Assembly: GCA_017622505.1 (NCBI GenBank)
Contig: JAGAQZ010000110.1
Span: forward strand, 1-33,389
Source: Lachnospiraceae bacterium
GTDB taxonomy: Bacteria > Bacillota > Clostridia > Lachnospirales > Lachnospiraceae
Length of the DNA: 33,389 nucleotides
Reading direction: 5' to 3'
In this document: positions 1-6,930 of the stretch, piece after piece
Layout of the letters: every line of letters starts with the position of its first letter
Numbering within the stretch: the first letter of the stretch is position 1
Position numbers and translations under genes: made by a program
The notes under the pieces: generated by a model
Database searches by the model: none
What the model was told of the DNA's origin: nothing
Seen by the model: the letters and a program-made list of their open reading frames with translations, nothing else

Positions 1-60
1 AGATTGTTTGCAGGCAAGTTCTCGAAGTCATTGTATCGTATGTATGAATTCGAGAAATAG
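1..60 (+). CDS. 3' end of an unidentified gene (partial)
   Basis: Frame 1 is open from the first base to a TAG at 58-60 and encodes the last 19 residues of a protein (start RLFAGKFSKS, end EFEK). The window cuts off the rest. The piece is too short to assign a family. It is read as coding because it is open from the edge, ends 84 bases before a well-formed ribosome binding site, and has a mixed basic/aromatic composition typical of a C-terminus. It could still be chance, since a 19-codon open frame is not rare. Confidence 0.4.
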   Translation, partial: RLFAGKFSKSLYRMYEFEK

Positions 61-144
61 AATGTATTAGCAAAATAAGGTACTTAAAATATGTATTGAT
101 TTAATTTGTAGTCAAAGATGGAATGCGAAACAAAGGAGAAACAG

Positions 145-900
145 ATGAATTTTTACGAATTTGGAGATGAAAATAACCTGATTATGGTTTTGATTCACGG
201 TGTGATTCAGCCTTGGGACAGTATGATGGAAGAGATTGAATATTTCCGGGTTGATTATCATATATATGCCGTGGAGTTGGATGGTCATACCTAGAATCAG
301 CCTACAGAGTTTAAGTCGCTGGAGGCGGAGGCAAAGGAAATCGAAGAGTTTTTCTTTCAAAAAGGCATAAATCAAGTTGATGTTTTGTGCGGTTTTTCCA
401 TGGGCGGTGCCGTTGCGCACGTGGTTTGGAAGAATCAGCGTCTGAAAGTGCGCAATTTGATTATGGACGGTGCACCACTGGTGCCGTATCCTAAAATGTT
501 GGATACTTTTATGACGAAGAATTATCTGGATATTATACATAAGTCTAAGGCGAAGGATGCGAAGACTTTGGAAAATTTCGAGAAGAATTTTCTGCCGAAG
601 AAGTATCTTGATAGTTACTTAAAACTTGCTGATAATATGAGTGATGAATCCCTTCGTAATATCGTGCATTCGGCGAGTACAAGCGCCTTGTATACCATTA
701 TTAGAAATGACAGCCGGATTCTGTATATTCACGGTACGAAAATGAACGAAATGTATTCCAAGAAGTCTGCAAAATTATTAAAGAAAGCCTATCCCGAGGC
801 GGAGGTAATCTGCTATAATGGAAAGGCACATTTGGAATGCGCCAGCTATGAGCCGGAAGTATGGTGCAAAGATGTGAGGGAGTTTTTGGAACGGGGATAA
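145..900 (+). pseudogene. alpha/beta hydrolase interrupted by an in-frame amber codon
   Basis: An ATG at 145, preceded by AGGAG, opens a frame that would give 251 residues but for a TAG at 292-294 (codon 50). The protein resumes in the same frame with good family features. There is an early HG motif (residues 18-19), a nucleophile elbow GFSMGG with Ser85, and a late catalytic-type His229 in a KAHLEC context before a C-terminal helix, so this is an alpha/beta hydrolase of the small esterase/lipase type. There is no frameshift; a single base change in the codon before NQPTEF would restore the gene. The downstream part could start only at weak alternative codons (for example TTG 385) and would lack the oxyanion region. 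The simplest reading is a recent pseudogene. A sequencing error or readthrough cannot be excluded. Confidence 0.75.
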
Positions 901-910
901 AAAATATATA

Positions 911-960
911 ATCCTTCTTAAGCTGATTTATGAAAATTTGCTTGAGAAGGATTTTTTATT
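911..960 (+). terminator. Rho-independent terminator
   Basis: A 13-base arm at 911-923 (ATCCTTCTTAAGC) pairs with 940-952 (GCTTGAGAAGGAT) with one mismatch, followed by a T-rich tail at 953-960. It closes the hydrolase transcript 11 bases after its stop and insulates the LytTR operon downstream. Confidence 0.85.
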
Positions 961-972
961 TGCTAAGATTTC

Positions 973-1004
973 GGCAACTTATGCCACTTGTTTGGCAACT
1001 TATG
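973..1004 (+). promoter_or_regulatory. direct-repeat operator, probable LytTR binding site
   Basis: GGCAACTTATG occurs perfectly at 973-983 and again at 994-1004, so the starts are 21 bp apart (two helical turns). LytTR-domain regulators such as AgrA and ComE bind imperfect direct repeats with this spacing. The pair lies 62 bases upstream of the LytTR gene. A weak -10-like CATAAA at 1023-1028 without a good -35 would fit an activator-dependent promoter. Binding by the adjacent regulator is inference. Confidence 0.65.
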
Positions 1005-1065
1005 TTTCGTTGTCTTGCATTGCATAAAAACGTGTGTTACCTTGATGGAAAAGGAGGGAATACCA

Positions 1066-1506
1066 GTGAAAATTACCATTGATATAGATGAAAAATATGC
1101 CGAAACCCAAGTTGATATTCATTGTCGGCAATTAGATACGGAAACGGAGAAAATAATTGCTACCTTACGAATGCTGAACCAACAACTTATGGTTAGCAAG
1201 GAGGAAGAAAATCATCTGTTGGATGTAACAAAGATTATTTATGTGGAGGCTGTAGAACGCAAGACTTTTGTGTATACTGTGGAGGATGTATATGAGTCTA
1301 AATTGCGACTGTATGAGATGGAAGAGCGGCTGTGTGCAGGACATTTTATGAGAATCAGTAAATCTTGTCTGGTGAACTTGCGTCAGATTAAATCTCTAAG
1401 AAATGATGTGGAGCGTAAAATCAGGCTAACATTAAAAAACGGTGAACAGATTGTGGTATCCAGACAATATGCGGATGAAATGAAGAAGAGATTGGGGGTA
1501 ATGTAA
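1066..1506 (+). CDS. LytTR-family DNA-binding regulator
   Basis: This encodes 146 residues. The GTG at 1066 is chosen because AGGAGGG (1052-1058) sits at proper spacing and the product then begins VKITIDIDEKYAE; the frame is open upstream to 988 but without a good start. Residues about 50-145 form a LytTR domain: the internal segment FMRISKSCLVNL and the C-terminal block SRQYADEMKKRL are typical. The roughly 50-residue N-terminus is not a receiver domain, so this is a LytTR regulator not obviously controlled by a histidine kinase. It overlaps nothing and is followed after one base by a DUF3021 membrane protein, then an ABC transporter. The known streptococcal analogues (HdrR/HdrM, BrsR/BrsM) pair a LytTR activator with a membrane inhibitor. 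By analogy it may be held inactive by its neighbour and activate its own operon through the repeats at 973-1004. Confidence 0.88.
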   Translation: MKITIDIDEKYAETQVDIHCRQLDTETEKIIATLRMLNQQLMVSKEEENHLLDVTKIIYVEAVERKTFVYTVEDVYESKLRLYEMEERLCAGHFMRISKSCLVNLRQIKSLRNDVERKIRLTLKNGEQIVVSRQYADEMKKRLGVM

Positions 1507-1507
1507 G

Positions 1508-1984
1508 GTGAATAAAAAGAATACAATTTTAGATTTTTTAAGTCACGTTTTGATTATATTTGGGATTACGGTTACTTGTTTGATTGTTTTTGTGGCTTTA
1601 TTTGGTGAAGATGCAAAAGGCGTATCTACCATTTTTCAGCTGGGGAATAAAGGCATTGCAATTGAAACTCTTTTACAATATTTATTGTTGGCGGTTATTA
1701 TTACTGCGTTACGGATGGTATTTTTTACGGATACATTTATTAAGAATGCATCTATTGCGGTGAGAACCATTGCTATGTTTGTGTCTATTGTCTTTGCCAT
1801 TGCCGTGTTTGCGGCGGTGTTTGGATGGTTCCCAGTGCATATGTGGCAAGCTTGGCTTGCATTTCTTGTGTGTTTTGCGGTATGCGCGGCAATCAGTATC
1901 GTTATATCGACCATAAAAGAAAAAAGCGATAACGAAAAACTTCAGACTGCATTGGAAAATTTTTGTGAAGGAGAAAAAGAATGA
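1508..1984 (+). CDS. DUF3021-type four-helix membrane protein, probable LytTR partner
   Basis: This encodes 158 residues from a GTG at 1508, one base after the regulator stop, with a G-rich site (GGGGG near 1493) as ribosome binding sequence. Four hydrophobic segments are visible at about residues 10-32, 53-72, 83-107 and 112-134, and a short charged tail (KEKSDNEKL...) follows. Size, topology and position directly after a LytTR gene match the DUF3021 family. The role is inferred from the streptococcal LytTR regulatory systems, where a small membrane protein antagonises the LytTR activator. The 3' end overlaps the next gene by 4 bases (ATGA), indicating translational coupling to the ABC transporter. 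Confidence 0.75.
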   Translation: MNKKNTILDFLSHVLIIFGITVTCLIVFVALFGEDAKGVSTIFQLGNKGIAIETLLQYLLLAVIITALRMVFFTDTFIKNASIAVRTIAMFVSIVFAIAVFAAVFGWFPVHMWQAWLAFLVCFAVCAAISIVISTIKEKSDNEKLQTALENFCEGEKE

Positions 1985-2832
1985 GTGCAGAAATAATAAT
2001 AAAAGATTTATATCATGATTTTGGTGCGAAAAACGTGTTGGACGGTATTGAATTAGAGATTGAAGAAGGAGAGATATTCGGTCTTCTCGGACCTTCCGGA
2101 GCAGGTAAAACAACATTGATTAATATATTAACAGGGCAACTGACGCCAAAAAGCGGAACTGCAACGCTTCTGGGAAAAGAAGTTGGTTTGTTAAAAGGAA
2201 ATGATTATGTCAAAATTGGCATCATGATGGATCATTTTGGTTTATACGAAAGAATGAACTGTTATGATAATTTGAAATTTTATGAAATATTGGATGGGAA
2301 AAGCAATTTAAACATTTCGGATGTATTAACTTACGTTGGGCTGGAAAAGGCGTCTAAAACAAAAGTTTCCGATTTGTCAAAGGGTATGCGTAACCGTTTA
2401 TCTTTTGCAAGGGTGTTATTACGAAGTCCGCGAATTATGTTTTTGGATGAACCCACAAGTGGGTTGGATCCGTCCACCACGGAGAATATTCATGAGTTAA
2501 TTCTGGCAGAGAAGAAGAAGGGAACCACGATTTTTCTTACCACTCATAACATGTATGAAGCAGAGAAACTCTGCGACCATATAGCGCTATTAAACGAAGG
2601 TAAAATTGTGGAATACGGGACACCGGAAGAAATTTGTCGAAGATACAATCATCAGAAGAAGCTGCTGATTCATTGTAAAAACGGAAATGATATAGAGTTA
2701 ACACATAATGCACAATCGGGCGATGTTTTAGCAGAATTGTTTGAAAAAGGAGAAGTAGAAACCATTCATTCCACGGAACCGAATCTCGAAACCGTATTTA
2801 TGGAATTAACAGGAAAGGGGCTTGATAAATAA
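1981..2832 (+). CDS. ABC transporter ATP-binding protein (ABC-2 type exporter)
   Basis: This encodes 283 residues. The nucleotide-binding domain occupies residues 1-215, with Walker A GPSGAGKTT (37-45), Walker B ending FLDEP (catalytic Glu157) and switch His189 in TTHN. Two elements depart from the norm: the Q-loop position reads MMDHFGLYE without a glutamine (residues 82-90), and the signature is LSKGM (132-136) instead of LSGGQ. A 60-70 residue C-terminal extension ends LETVFMELTGKG, as in many drug, lantibiotic or Na+ exporting CcmA-type ATPases. It overlaps DUF3021 by 4 bases and the permease by 1 base, so the four genes form one operon. The substrate cannot be read from sequence; self-protection against a peptide or antibiotic is a common job of such small exporters. 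Confidence 0.9.
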   Translation: MSAEIIIKDLYHDFGAKNVLDGIELEIEEGEIFGLLGPSGAGKTTLINILTGQLTPKSGTATLLGKEVGLLKGNDYVKIGIMMDHFGLYERMNCYDNLKFYEILDGKSNLNISDVLTYVGLEKASKTKVSDLSKGMRNRLSFARVLLRSPRIMFLDEPTSGLDPSTTENIHELILAEKKKGTTIFLTTHNMYEAEKLCDHIALLNEGKIVEYGTPEEICRRYNHQKKLLIHCKNGNDIELTHNAQSGDVLAELFEKGEVETIHSTEPNLETVFMELTGKGLDK

Positions 2833-3527
2833 TGCGACATGTTTTAGCAATTCTTTGGAAACAAATCAAAGATACTTTTAAAAATAAAACCATTTTGATT
2901 CAATTTGTGATGTTTCCCGTTATGACGGTAATTATGGAAAATGCAATCAAAATTGACAATATGCCGGAGCATTTCTTTGCTAATTTGTTTGCAATCATGT
3001 ATATCGGTATGGCGCCGTTGACCAGCATGTCAGCCATTATTTCGGAAGAGAAGGAAAAGAATACATTACGGGTTTTGCATATGTCAAATGTAAAAGCGGC
3101 GGAATATTTTATCGGTAATGCAATTTATATTTGGAGCATATGTATGCTTGGTTCACTTGTAATTGGTCTTGCGGGCGGATATCGCAGTGAGATATTGGTT
3201 AAATTCATGCTTGTGATGGCGGTTGGACATTTGATTTCCACATTGCTTGGCGCGGCAATCGGAGCTTTTAGTAAGAATCAGATGATGGCAACAAGTATTA
3301 CAATTCCGGTGATGATGGTATTTTCATTTTTACCTATGTTATCAATGTTTAATGAAACTATCGGAAAACTTGCAAAAATCTTTTATTCGCAACAGTTGCA
3401 TCTGTTAATCAGTCGCTTGAATGATTTTGAGGTAAGTGTGGAATGTATCATCGTAATGTGCGTTAATATTATATTGATTACAGGAATCTTCGCTTTAGGA
3501 TATCGAAGCGTATTCAGTAGGAATTAA
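2832..3527 (+). CDS. ABC-2 type transporter permease
   Basis: This encodes 231 residues, and its ATG shares one base with the stop of the ATPase gene. There are about six hydrophobic segments: near 20-40, 52-70, 98-116, 126-148, 155-175 and 203-225. A conserved-looking SEEKEKNTLRVLHMS segment after helix 2 is the usual coupling region of ABC-2 permeases. The protein is short compared with permeases that carry a large extracellular loop, matching drug-type ABC-2 half transporters that dimerise. It is the last gene of the first LytTR operon. The next transcript starts only a few bases downstream from its own consensus promoter. Confidence 0.88.
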   Translation: MRHVLAILWKQIKDTFKNKTILIQFVMFPVMTVIMENAIKIDNMPEHFFANLFAIMYIGMAPLTSMSAIISEEKEKNTLRVLHMSNVKAAEYFIGNAIYIWSICMLGSLVIGLAGGYRSEILVKFMLVMAVGHLISTLLGAAIGAFSKNQMMATSITIPVMMVFSFLPMLSMFNETIGKLAKIFYSQQLHLLISRLNDFEVSVECIIVMCVNIILITGIFALGYRSVFSRN

Positions 3528-3531
3528 TTAT

Positions 3532-3560
3532 TTGACATTGCTATAGTCAGATGTTATAAT
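3532..3560 (+). promoter_or_regulatory. perfect consensus sigma-A promoter for mntP
   Basis: TTGACA at 3532-3537 and TATAAT at 3555-3560 are separated by exactly 17 bases. Both hexamers match the vegetative consensus completely. Transcription should start near 3567, just ahead of the riboswitch. A full-strength promoter fits a gene whose control is exerted after initiation. Confidence 0.92.
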
Positions 3561-3566
3561 TTGGAA

Positions 3567-3660
3567 AATCCCATGAGGGAGTAGCAAGCGTTTAACGTAG
3601 CAAGTCAACATACTGACCATTTGGTCTGGCTTGTTTTAAATTGCGAGACTCATGTGTAGT
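3567..3660 (+). ncRNA. yybP-ykoY manganese riboswitch aptamer
   Basis: The aptamer helix P1 is formed by CATGAG (3572-3577) and CTCATG (3649-3654). Directly inside it lie the two conserved internal-loop strands of the yybP-ykoY family: GGGAGTAGC on the 5' side (3577-3585) and GCGAGAC on the 3' side (3643-3649). A hairpin GACC-attt-GGTC (3615-3626) and the flanking AGCAAG/CTTGTT pairing form the upper arm. These loops bind Mn2+ in the known family, and the gene downstream is a manganese exporter. It is followed by a terminator, so it should act by transcription attenuation and permit mntP expression when Mn2+ is high. Confidence 0.9.
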
Positions 3661-3735
3661 AAAACTATGCATGAAGTCTATATATTTTGAATATATACCC
3701 AAGTATGGTTTTACACTGTACTTGGGATTTTTGTT
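3659..3735 (+). terminator. riboswitch expression platform: terminator with candidate antiterminator
   Basis: The terminator stem is CCCAAGTA (3698-3705) with TACTTGGG (3719-3726), followed by a T-rich tract (3728-3735). A competing 12-bp helix is possible between 3659-3670 and 3703-3714 (with two G-U pairs). It starts just after aptamer P1 and would take bases from the 5' terminator arm. The terminator is directly visible; the switching scheme is inference. Confidence 0.8.
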
Positions 3736-3831
3736 ATATAAAATATACAGTTTGTGTGAAGAAATAGAGAGTATTTCTTTGTTCTAAATTATGCATATTA
3801 TAAAAATATAAAAATTTGGAGGCCCTAATTA
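3736..3831 (+). other. mntP leader, AT-rich, no further structure seen
   Basis: This is the stretch between the riboswitch terminator and mntP. It contains no open frame of note and ends with the ribosome binding site GGAGG (3818-3822) ahead of the ATG at 3832. Together with the promoter, aptamer and terminator this accounts for the whole 304-base gap after the permease gene. Confidence 0.6.
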
Positions 3832-4410
3832 ATGAATTTAGGAATTGCATTTTTTATCAAAAGTATTTTGCTGGGAGTTGGTCTTGCCATGGATGCTTTT
3901 TCAGTATCGCTTGCAAACGGTCTGAATGAACCGAAAATGAAGAAGCCTAAAATGTGTGGTGTGGCAGGTATCTTTGCCGGCTTCCAGTTTGCAATGCCTA
4001 TGATTGGCTGGATTTGTGTTTCTGCCATTGCAAGACTTTTTGGTGTATTTGAGAAATTCATTCCCTGGATTGCCTTGATTTTATTAGGATATATAGGCGC
4101 TAAAATGCTTTATGAAGGCATCAAAAACAAAGATGCGGAAGATGAGAAGCCGGGTGTTGGCTTGAAAGGTCTTTTCGTGCAAGGTGTAGCCACTTCCATT
4201 GATGCACTTTCTGTTGGTTTTACTATTTCAAAGTACAGCTGTATGGAAGCCTTACTGGCCTGCCTCTTGATTGGTGTGGTTACTTTTATTATATGTTTTG
4301 CAGGGCTTATCATTGGTAAAAAAGCAGGAACCAAGCTTGCAGGCAAAGCCGGAATTCTGGGCGGTATTATTTTGATTGCTATCGGTTTAGAGATTTGTTT
4401 CTACCGATAA
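3832..4410 (+). CDS. mntP: manganese efflux pump MntP
   Basis: This encodes 192 residues with six predicted membrane helices in two homologous halves. The ion-binding signature is repeated: MDAFSVSLANG in helix 1 (Asp21) and SIDALSVGF in helix 4 (Asp124), as in the MntP (formerly DUF204/YebN) family. The length is normal. The protein exports Mn2+ across the cytoplasmic membrane and protects against manganese excess. The start is fixed by GGAGG at 3818-3822. Control by the upstream yybP-ykoY riboswitch and the family assignment support each other. No convincing terminator follows. The stop codon itself lies inside the first direct repeat that precedes the next LytTR operon. Confidence 0.95.
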   Translation: MNLGIAFFIKSILLGVGLAMDAFSVSLANGLNEPKMKKPKMCGVAGIFAGFQFAMPMIGWICVSAIARLFGVFEKFIPWIALILLGYIGAKMLYEGIKNKDAEDEKPGVGLKGLFVQGVATSIDALSVGFTISKYSCMEALLACLLIGVVTFIICFAGLIIGKKAGTKLAGKAGILGGIILIAIGLEICFYR

Positions 4411-4435
4411 GACACGAAAAACGACCGAACAGACA
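4403..4435 (+). promoter_or_regulatory. second direct-repeat operator, probable LytTR binding site
   Basis: ACCGATAAGACA (4403-4414) and ACCGAACAGACA (4424-4435) match at 10 of 12 positions and start exactly 21 bp apart, the same geometry as the 973-1004 repeats but a different sequence. The first copy overlaps the mntP stop codon. An extended -10 (TGC-TATGGT, 4462-4470) lies about 27 bases after the second copy, with no good -35, suggesting an activated promoter for the ATPase-permease-LytTR-DUF3021 operon. Confidence 0.6.
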
Positions 4436-4502
4436 AAATTACACATTTCTCTGTTTTTATCTGCTATGGTGTGATTAGCAAGTAAAAACGGAGGAGAAAT
4501 AT

Positions 4503-5231
4503 ATGCAAGAAATCAAAACAACAGAGCTTGTCAAACGATACAAAGATATTACTGCCGTTGACAAGCTTAATTTAGATATTGGGCAGGGTGAATTGTTTTC
4601 GCTGCTGGGCGTAAATGGTGCGGGAAAGACCACAACCATTAAGATGTTAACCTGCTTAACGAAACCTACTGCGGGAGATGCGTTTGTAGGAGGCAAAAGC
4701 ATTACAAAGGAGCCGAAACTTGTAAAAGAGATGATTGGTGTATCTCCGCAGGAGACTGCCGTTGCACCGAATCTTTCCGTAAAGGAAAATTTGGAATTAA
4801 TCTGCGGTATTCACGGATTTTCGAAAGAGAAGACGAAAGAAAGAATTGAGAAGCTTTCCGCACAATTTTCTCTTGATGAAGTTTTAAAAAGAAAAGCCGG
4901 AAAGTTATCAGGCGGATGGCAGAGACGTGTAAGCATTGCAATGGCACTGATTAGTGAACCGCAAATCCTGTTTTTAGATGAACCTACTCTTGGTTTGGAT
5001 GTTATTGCAAGACATGAACTTTGGGATGTGATTCGCACTTTGAAAGGAAAAATTACGATTATACTTACTACTCATTACATGGAAGAAGCAGAGGCGCTTT
5101 CTGACCGCATCGGTATTATGAGAAGCGGAAGTCTTTTGGCTGTAGGAACAGTAGAAGAATTGAACCGAAAGGCCGGAACCGATGATTTTGAAACAGCTTT
5201 TGTGTCTATTGTAAAGGAGGGTGCGTTATGA
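4503..5231 (+). CDS. ABC transporter ATP-binding protein
   Basis: This encodes 242 residues with all ATPase elements intact: Walker A GVNGAGKTT (36-44), Q-loop Gln83 in SPQE, signature LSGGW (135-139), Walker B with Glu160 in FLDEP, and switch His191. It belongs to the ABC-2 exporter (CcmA-like) class. GGAGGAG at 4490-4496 fixes the start. The stop overlaps the permease start by 4 bases. It is the first gene of the second LytTR-type operon. Unlike the ATPase at 1981, neither the Q-loop nor the signature is degenerate, so the two transporters are not recent duplicates. The substrate is unknown. Confidence 0.92.
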   Translation: MQEIKTTELVKRYKDITAVDKLNLDIGQGELFSLLGVNGAGKTTTIKMLTCLTKPTAGDAFVGGKSITKEPKLVKEMIGVSPQETAVAPNLSVKENLELICGIHGFSKEKTKERIEKLSAQFSLDEVLKRKAGKLSGGWQRRVSIAMALISEPQILFLDEPTLGLDVIARHELWDVIRTLKGKITIILTTHYMEEAEALSDRIGIMRSGSLLAVGTVEELNRKAGTDDFETAFVSIVKEGAL

Positions 5232-5959
5232 GAATGATGACTTTTGCCAAAAGATGTACCAAGGAAATTTTACGAGATCCGCTTAACCTGGCTTTTGGAC
5301 TGGGATTTCCTTTGGTTTTATTATTTCTCTTGAGTGCGATACAGGCGAATGTTCCTGTGAGTTTGTTTGAAATTAATAAACTGACGCCGGGGATTACTAT
5401 ATTCGGATTGTCTTTTATGACATTGTTTTCGGCAACTTTGGTAGCGAAAGATAGGGAGAGTGCACTTTTACAGAGATTATATACAACACCCCTTACGGGA
5501 TTGGATTTTATTATGGGATATATGCTTCCGATTCTGCCCATCGCCTTGGGGCAGACCATTATTTGTTATCTTGCGGCGCTTCCTTTGGGATTGACTTTTA
5601 GTGTAAATATTATTTATGCTGTTATTGGGATTATTCCTATGGCTGTTTTCAATATTGCATTGGGACTTCTGTGCGGCAGTCTTTTGGGCGTTAAGCAGGT
5701 TGGAGGTATTTGCGGTGCATTGCTTACGAATCTTTCCGCGTGGCTTTCCGGTGTATGGTTTGATTTAAACCTTGTGGGAGGTTTCTTTGAGAAAATAGCC
5801 AATGCGCTTCCTTTTCTTCATGCAGTAGAAATGGAAAAAGCATTATTTAACGGCGACTTTGAGATTGCAGCATCACACATTCTGCCGGTTCTTGCATACG
5901 GCGTAGTTACATCGATGATTGCTGTGTTCTGTTTCCTTCGCCAAATGAAAAAACAATAA
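5228..5959 (+). CDS. ABC-2 type transporter permease
   Basis: This encodes 243 residues. After a short cytoplasmic start (MRMMTFAKRCTKEILRDP) there are about six membrane segments, near 18-38, 50-68, 93-125, 133-156, 160-180 and 213-235. The coupling segment KDRESALLQRLYTTPLTG after helix 2 is the hallmark of ABC-2 membrane proteins. The ATG overlaps the ATPase gene by 4 bases, so subunits are translationally coupled. Together they make a two-gene exporter whose substrate cannot be inferred. Control is probably by the LytTR/DUF3021 pair that follows in the same transcript. Confidence 0.9.
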   Translation: MRMMTFAKRCTKEILRDPLNLAFGLGFPLVLLFLLSAIQANVPVSLFEINKLTPGITIFGLSFMTLFSATLVAKDRESALLQRLYTTPLTGLDFIMGYMLPILPIALGQTIICYLAALPLGLTFSVNIIYAVIGIIPMAVFNIALGLLCGSLLGVKQVGGICGALLTNLSAWLSGVWFDLNLVGGFFEKIANALPFLHAVEMEKALFNGDFEIAASHILPVLAYGVVTSMIAVFCFLRQMKKQ

Positions 5960-5971
5960 GGATTGAAGGCA

Positions 5972-6415
5972 ATGAAATACAAACTTGTGATTGACAAAAA
6001 AGTGGAAGAAGAAATTATAGCAATTGTTCATGAACCTTCCACGCTGACACAGCAGATAGAGAATCTTGTATTAAGCTTCTCAGGTCAAGACAGCATTATG
6101 GGACATAGGGAAGATGAGATGCGAAAACTGGCATTCAAAGAAATTGAGTGTATCACTATTGTTGACCGAAAAGTGATTGCCATTGATACCGCCGGTAATC
6201 AATATCGCATCCAGGACAGACTTCGTGACTTAGAGGAAGTTTTACCTTCTTATTTTATCCGTATTAACAAGTCATGCCTTGCCAATGAACACCGCATTTC
6301 GCGTTTTGATGCGGCGTTTAGCGGTGGTGTGGACGCCGTGTTCCGGTGCGGATATCGGGAATATGTTTCCCGACGTTGTTTTGCGGAGATTAGAAGGAGG
6401 TATGAAGGCAAATGA
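5972..6415 (+). CDS. LytTR-family DNA-binding regulator
   Basis: This encodes 147 residues. ATG 5972 is preferred over an in-frame TTG at 5963 because AAGGA (5958-5962) sits 9 bases upstream. As in the regulator at 1066, a roughly 45-residue non-receiver N-terminus precedes a LytTR domain (about 50-145) containing FIRINKSCLANEHRI and a C-terminal YREYVSRRCFAEIRRRY block. It lies third in the operon, 12 bases after the permease stop and overlapping the DUF3021 gene by 4 bases. The direct repeats at 4403-4435 upstream of the operon are its likely target, which would make the operon self-controlled. Confidence 0.88.
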   Translation: MKYKLVIDKKVEEEIIAIVHEPSTLTQQIENLVLSFSGQDSIMGHREDEMRKLAFKEIECITIVDRKVIAIDTAGNQYRIQDRLRDLEEVLPSYFIRINKSCLANEHRISRFDAAFSGGVDAVFRCGYREYVSRRCFAEIRRRYEGK

Positions 6416-6855
6416 AAAAGATTATTAAAGAATTCTTTCGTCGTGGTTTGATTGCATGCGGTTTCGGTCCCATTGTTTTGGCGATTGTATATTTGGTTTT
6501 GCAGAAGAATGGTGTTATTGAGACACTGACGGTAAATCAGGTTTGTATCGGTATTTTTTCCATAACCGCACTTGCTTTTATTGCAGGTAGTATGAATGCA
6601 CTCTATCAAATTGAGCGTCTGCCTCTGATGGTGGCAATTCTGATTCACGGAGTTGTTTTGTATTTTACTTATTTAGGGACGTATCTGCTTAATGATTGGC
6701 TGGAATTGGGCTTGATTCCGTTTCTGATTTTTACCGGTGTTTTTGTGGTTGGCTACTTGGTGATTTGGGTGATCATTTATTCTATTAACAGCAAGAGCGC
6801 GGCTACACTTAATATGCTATTAGAACAAAAACAGCAGAGTTTGGAAGAAATGTAA
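6412..6855 (+). CDS. DUF3021-type membrane protein, probable LytTR partner
   Basis: This encodes 147 residues with four hydrophobic segments near 12-32, 42-62, 71-92 and 102-126 and a short polar tail ending in KQQSLEEM. Size, topology and the 4-base overlap with a LytTR gene match the DUF3021 family. It closes the second operon; a strong perfect-stem hairpin follows 31 bases after the stop. By analogy with streptococcal LytTR regulatory systems it may sequester or inhibit the LytTR protein at the membrane; nothing in the sequence proves the direction of the effect. Confidence 0.75.
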   Translation: MKKIIKEFFRRGLIACGFGPIVLAIVYLVLQKNGVIETLTVNQVCIGIFSITALAFIAGSMNALYQIERLPLMVAILIHGVVLYFTYLGTYLLNDWLELGLIPFLIFTGVFVVGYLVIWVIIYSINSKSAATLNMLLEQKQQSLEEM

Positions 6856-6886
6856 AAAACTATATTTTGAATAAAAAGCGAAACGT

Positions 6887-6920
6887 AACCCCGTCAAATT
6901 TGACGGGGTTAAAATTTTTA
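6887..6920. terminator. bidirectional terminator between convergent genes
   Basis: A perfect 24-base palindrome at 6887-6910 (arm AACCCCGTCAAA) gives a GC-rich hairpin. It lies between the DUF3021 gene (plus strand) and the amidase gene (minus strand), with AT-rich tracts on both sides (TTTTT at 6915-6919 for the plus strand, AAAAA at 6873-6877 for the minus strand), and can serve both transcripts. Confidence 0.8.
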
Positions 6921-6930
6921 ACTTTATGTC

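Noticed and set aside
145-900. Pyrrolysine or programmed amber readthrough in the hydrolase
   Set aside because: TAG at codon 50 is far from catalytic residues and no pyl genes are in the window; a plain nonsense mutation is simpler.
988-1065. N-terminal extension of the first LytTR protein
   Set aside because: No ribosome site at 988, and the extension overlaps the operator repeat; GTG 1066 has AGGAGGG.
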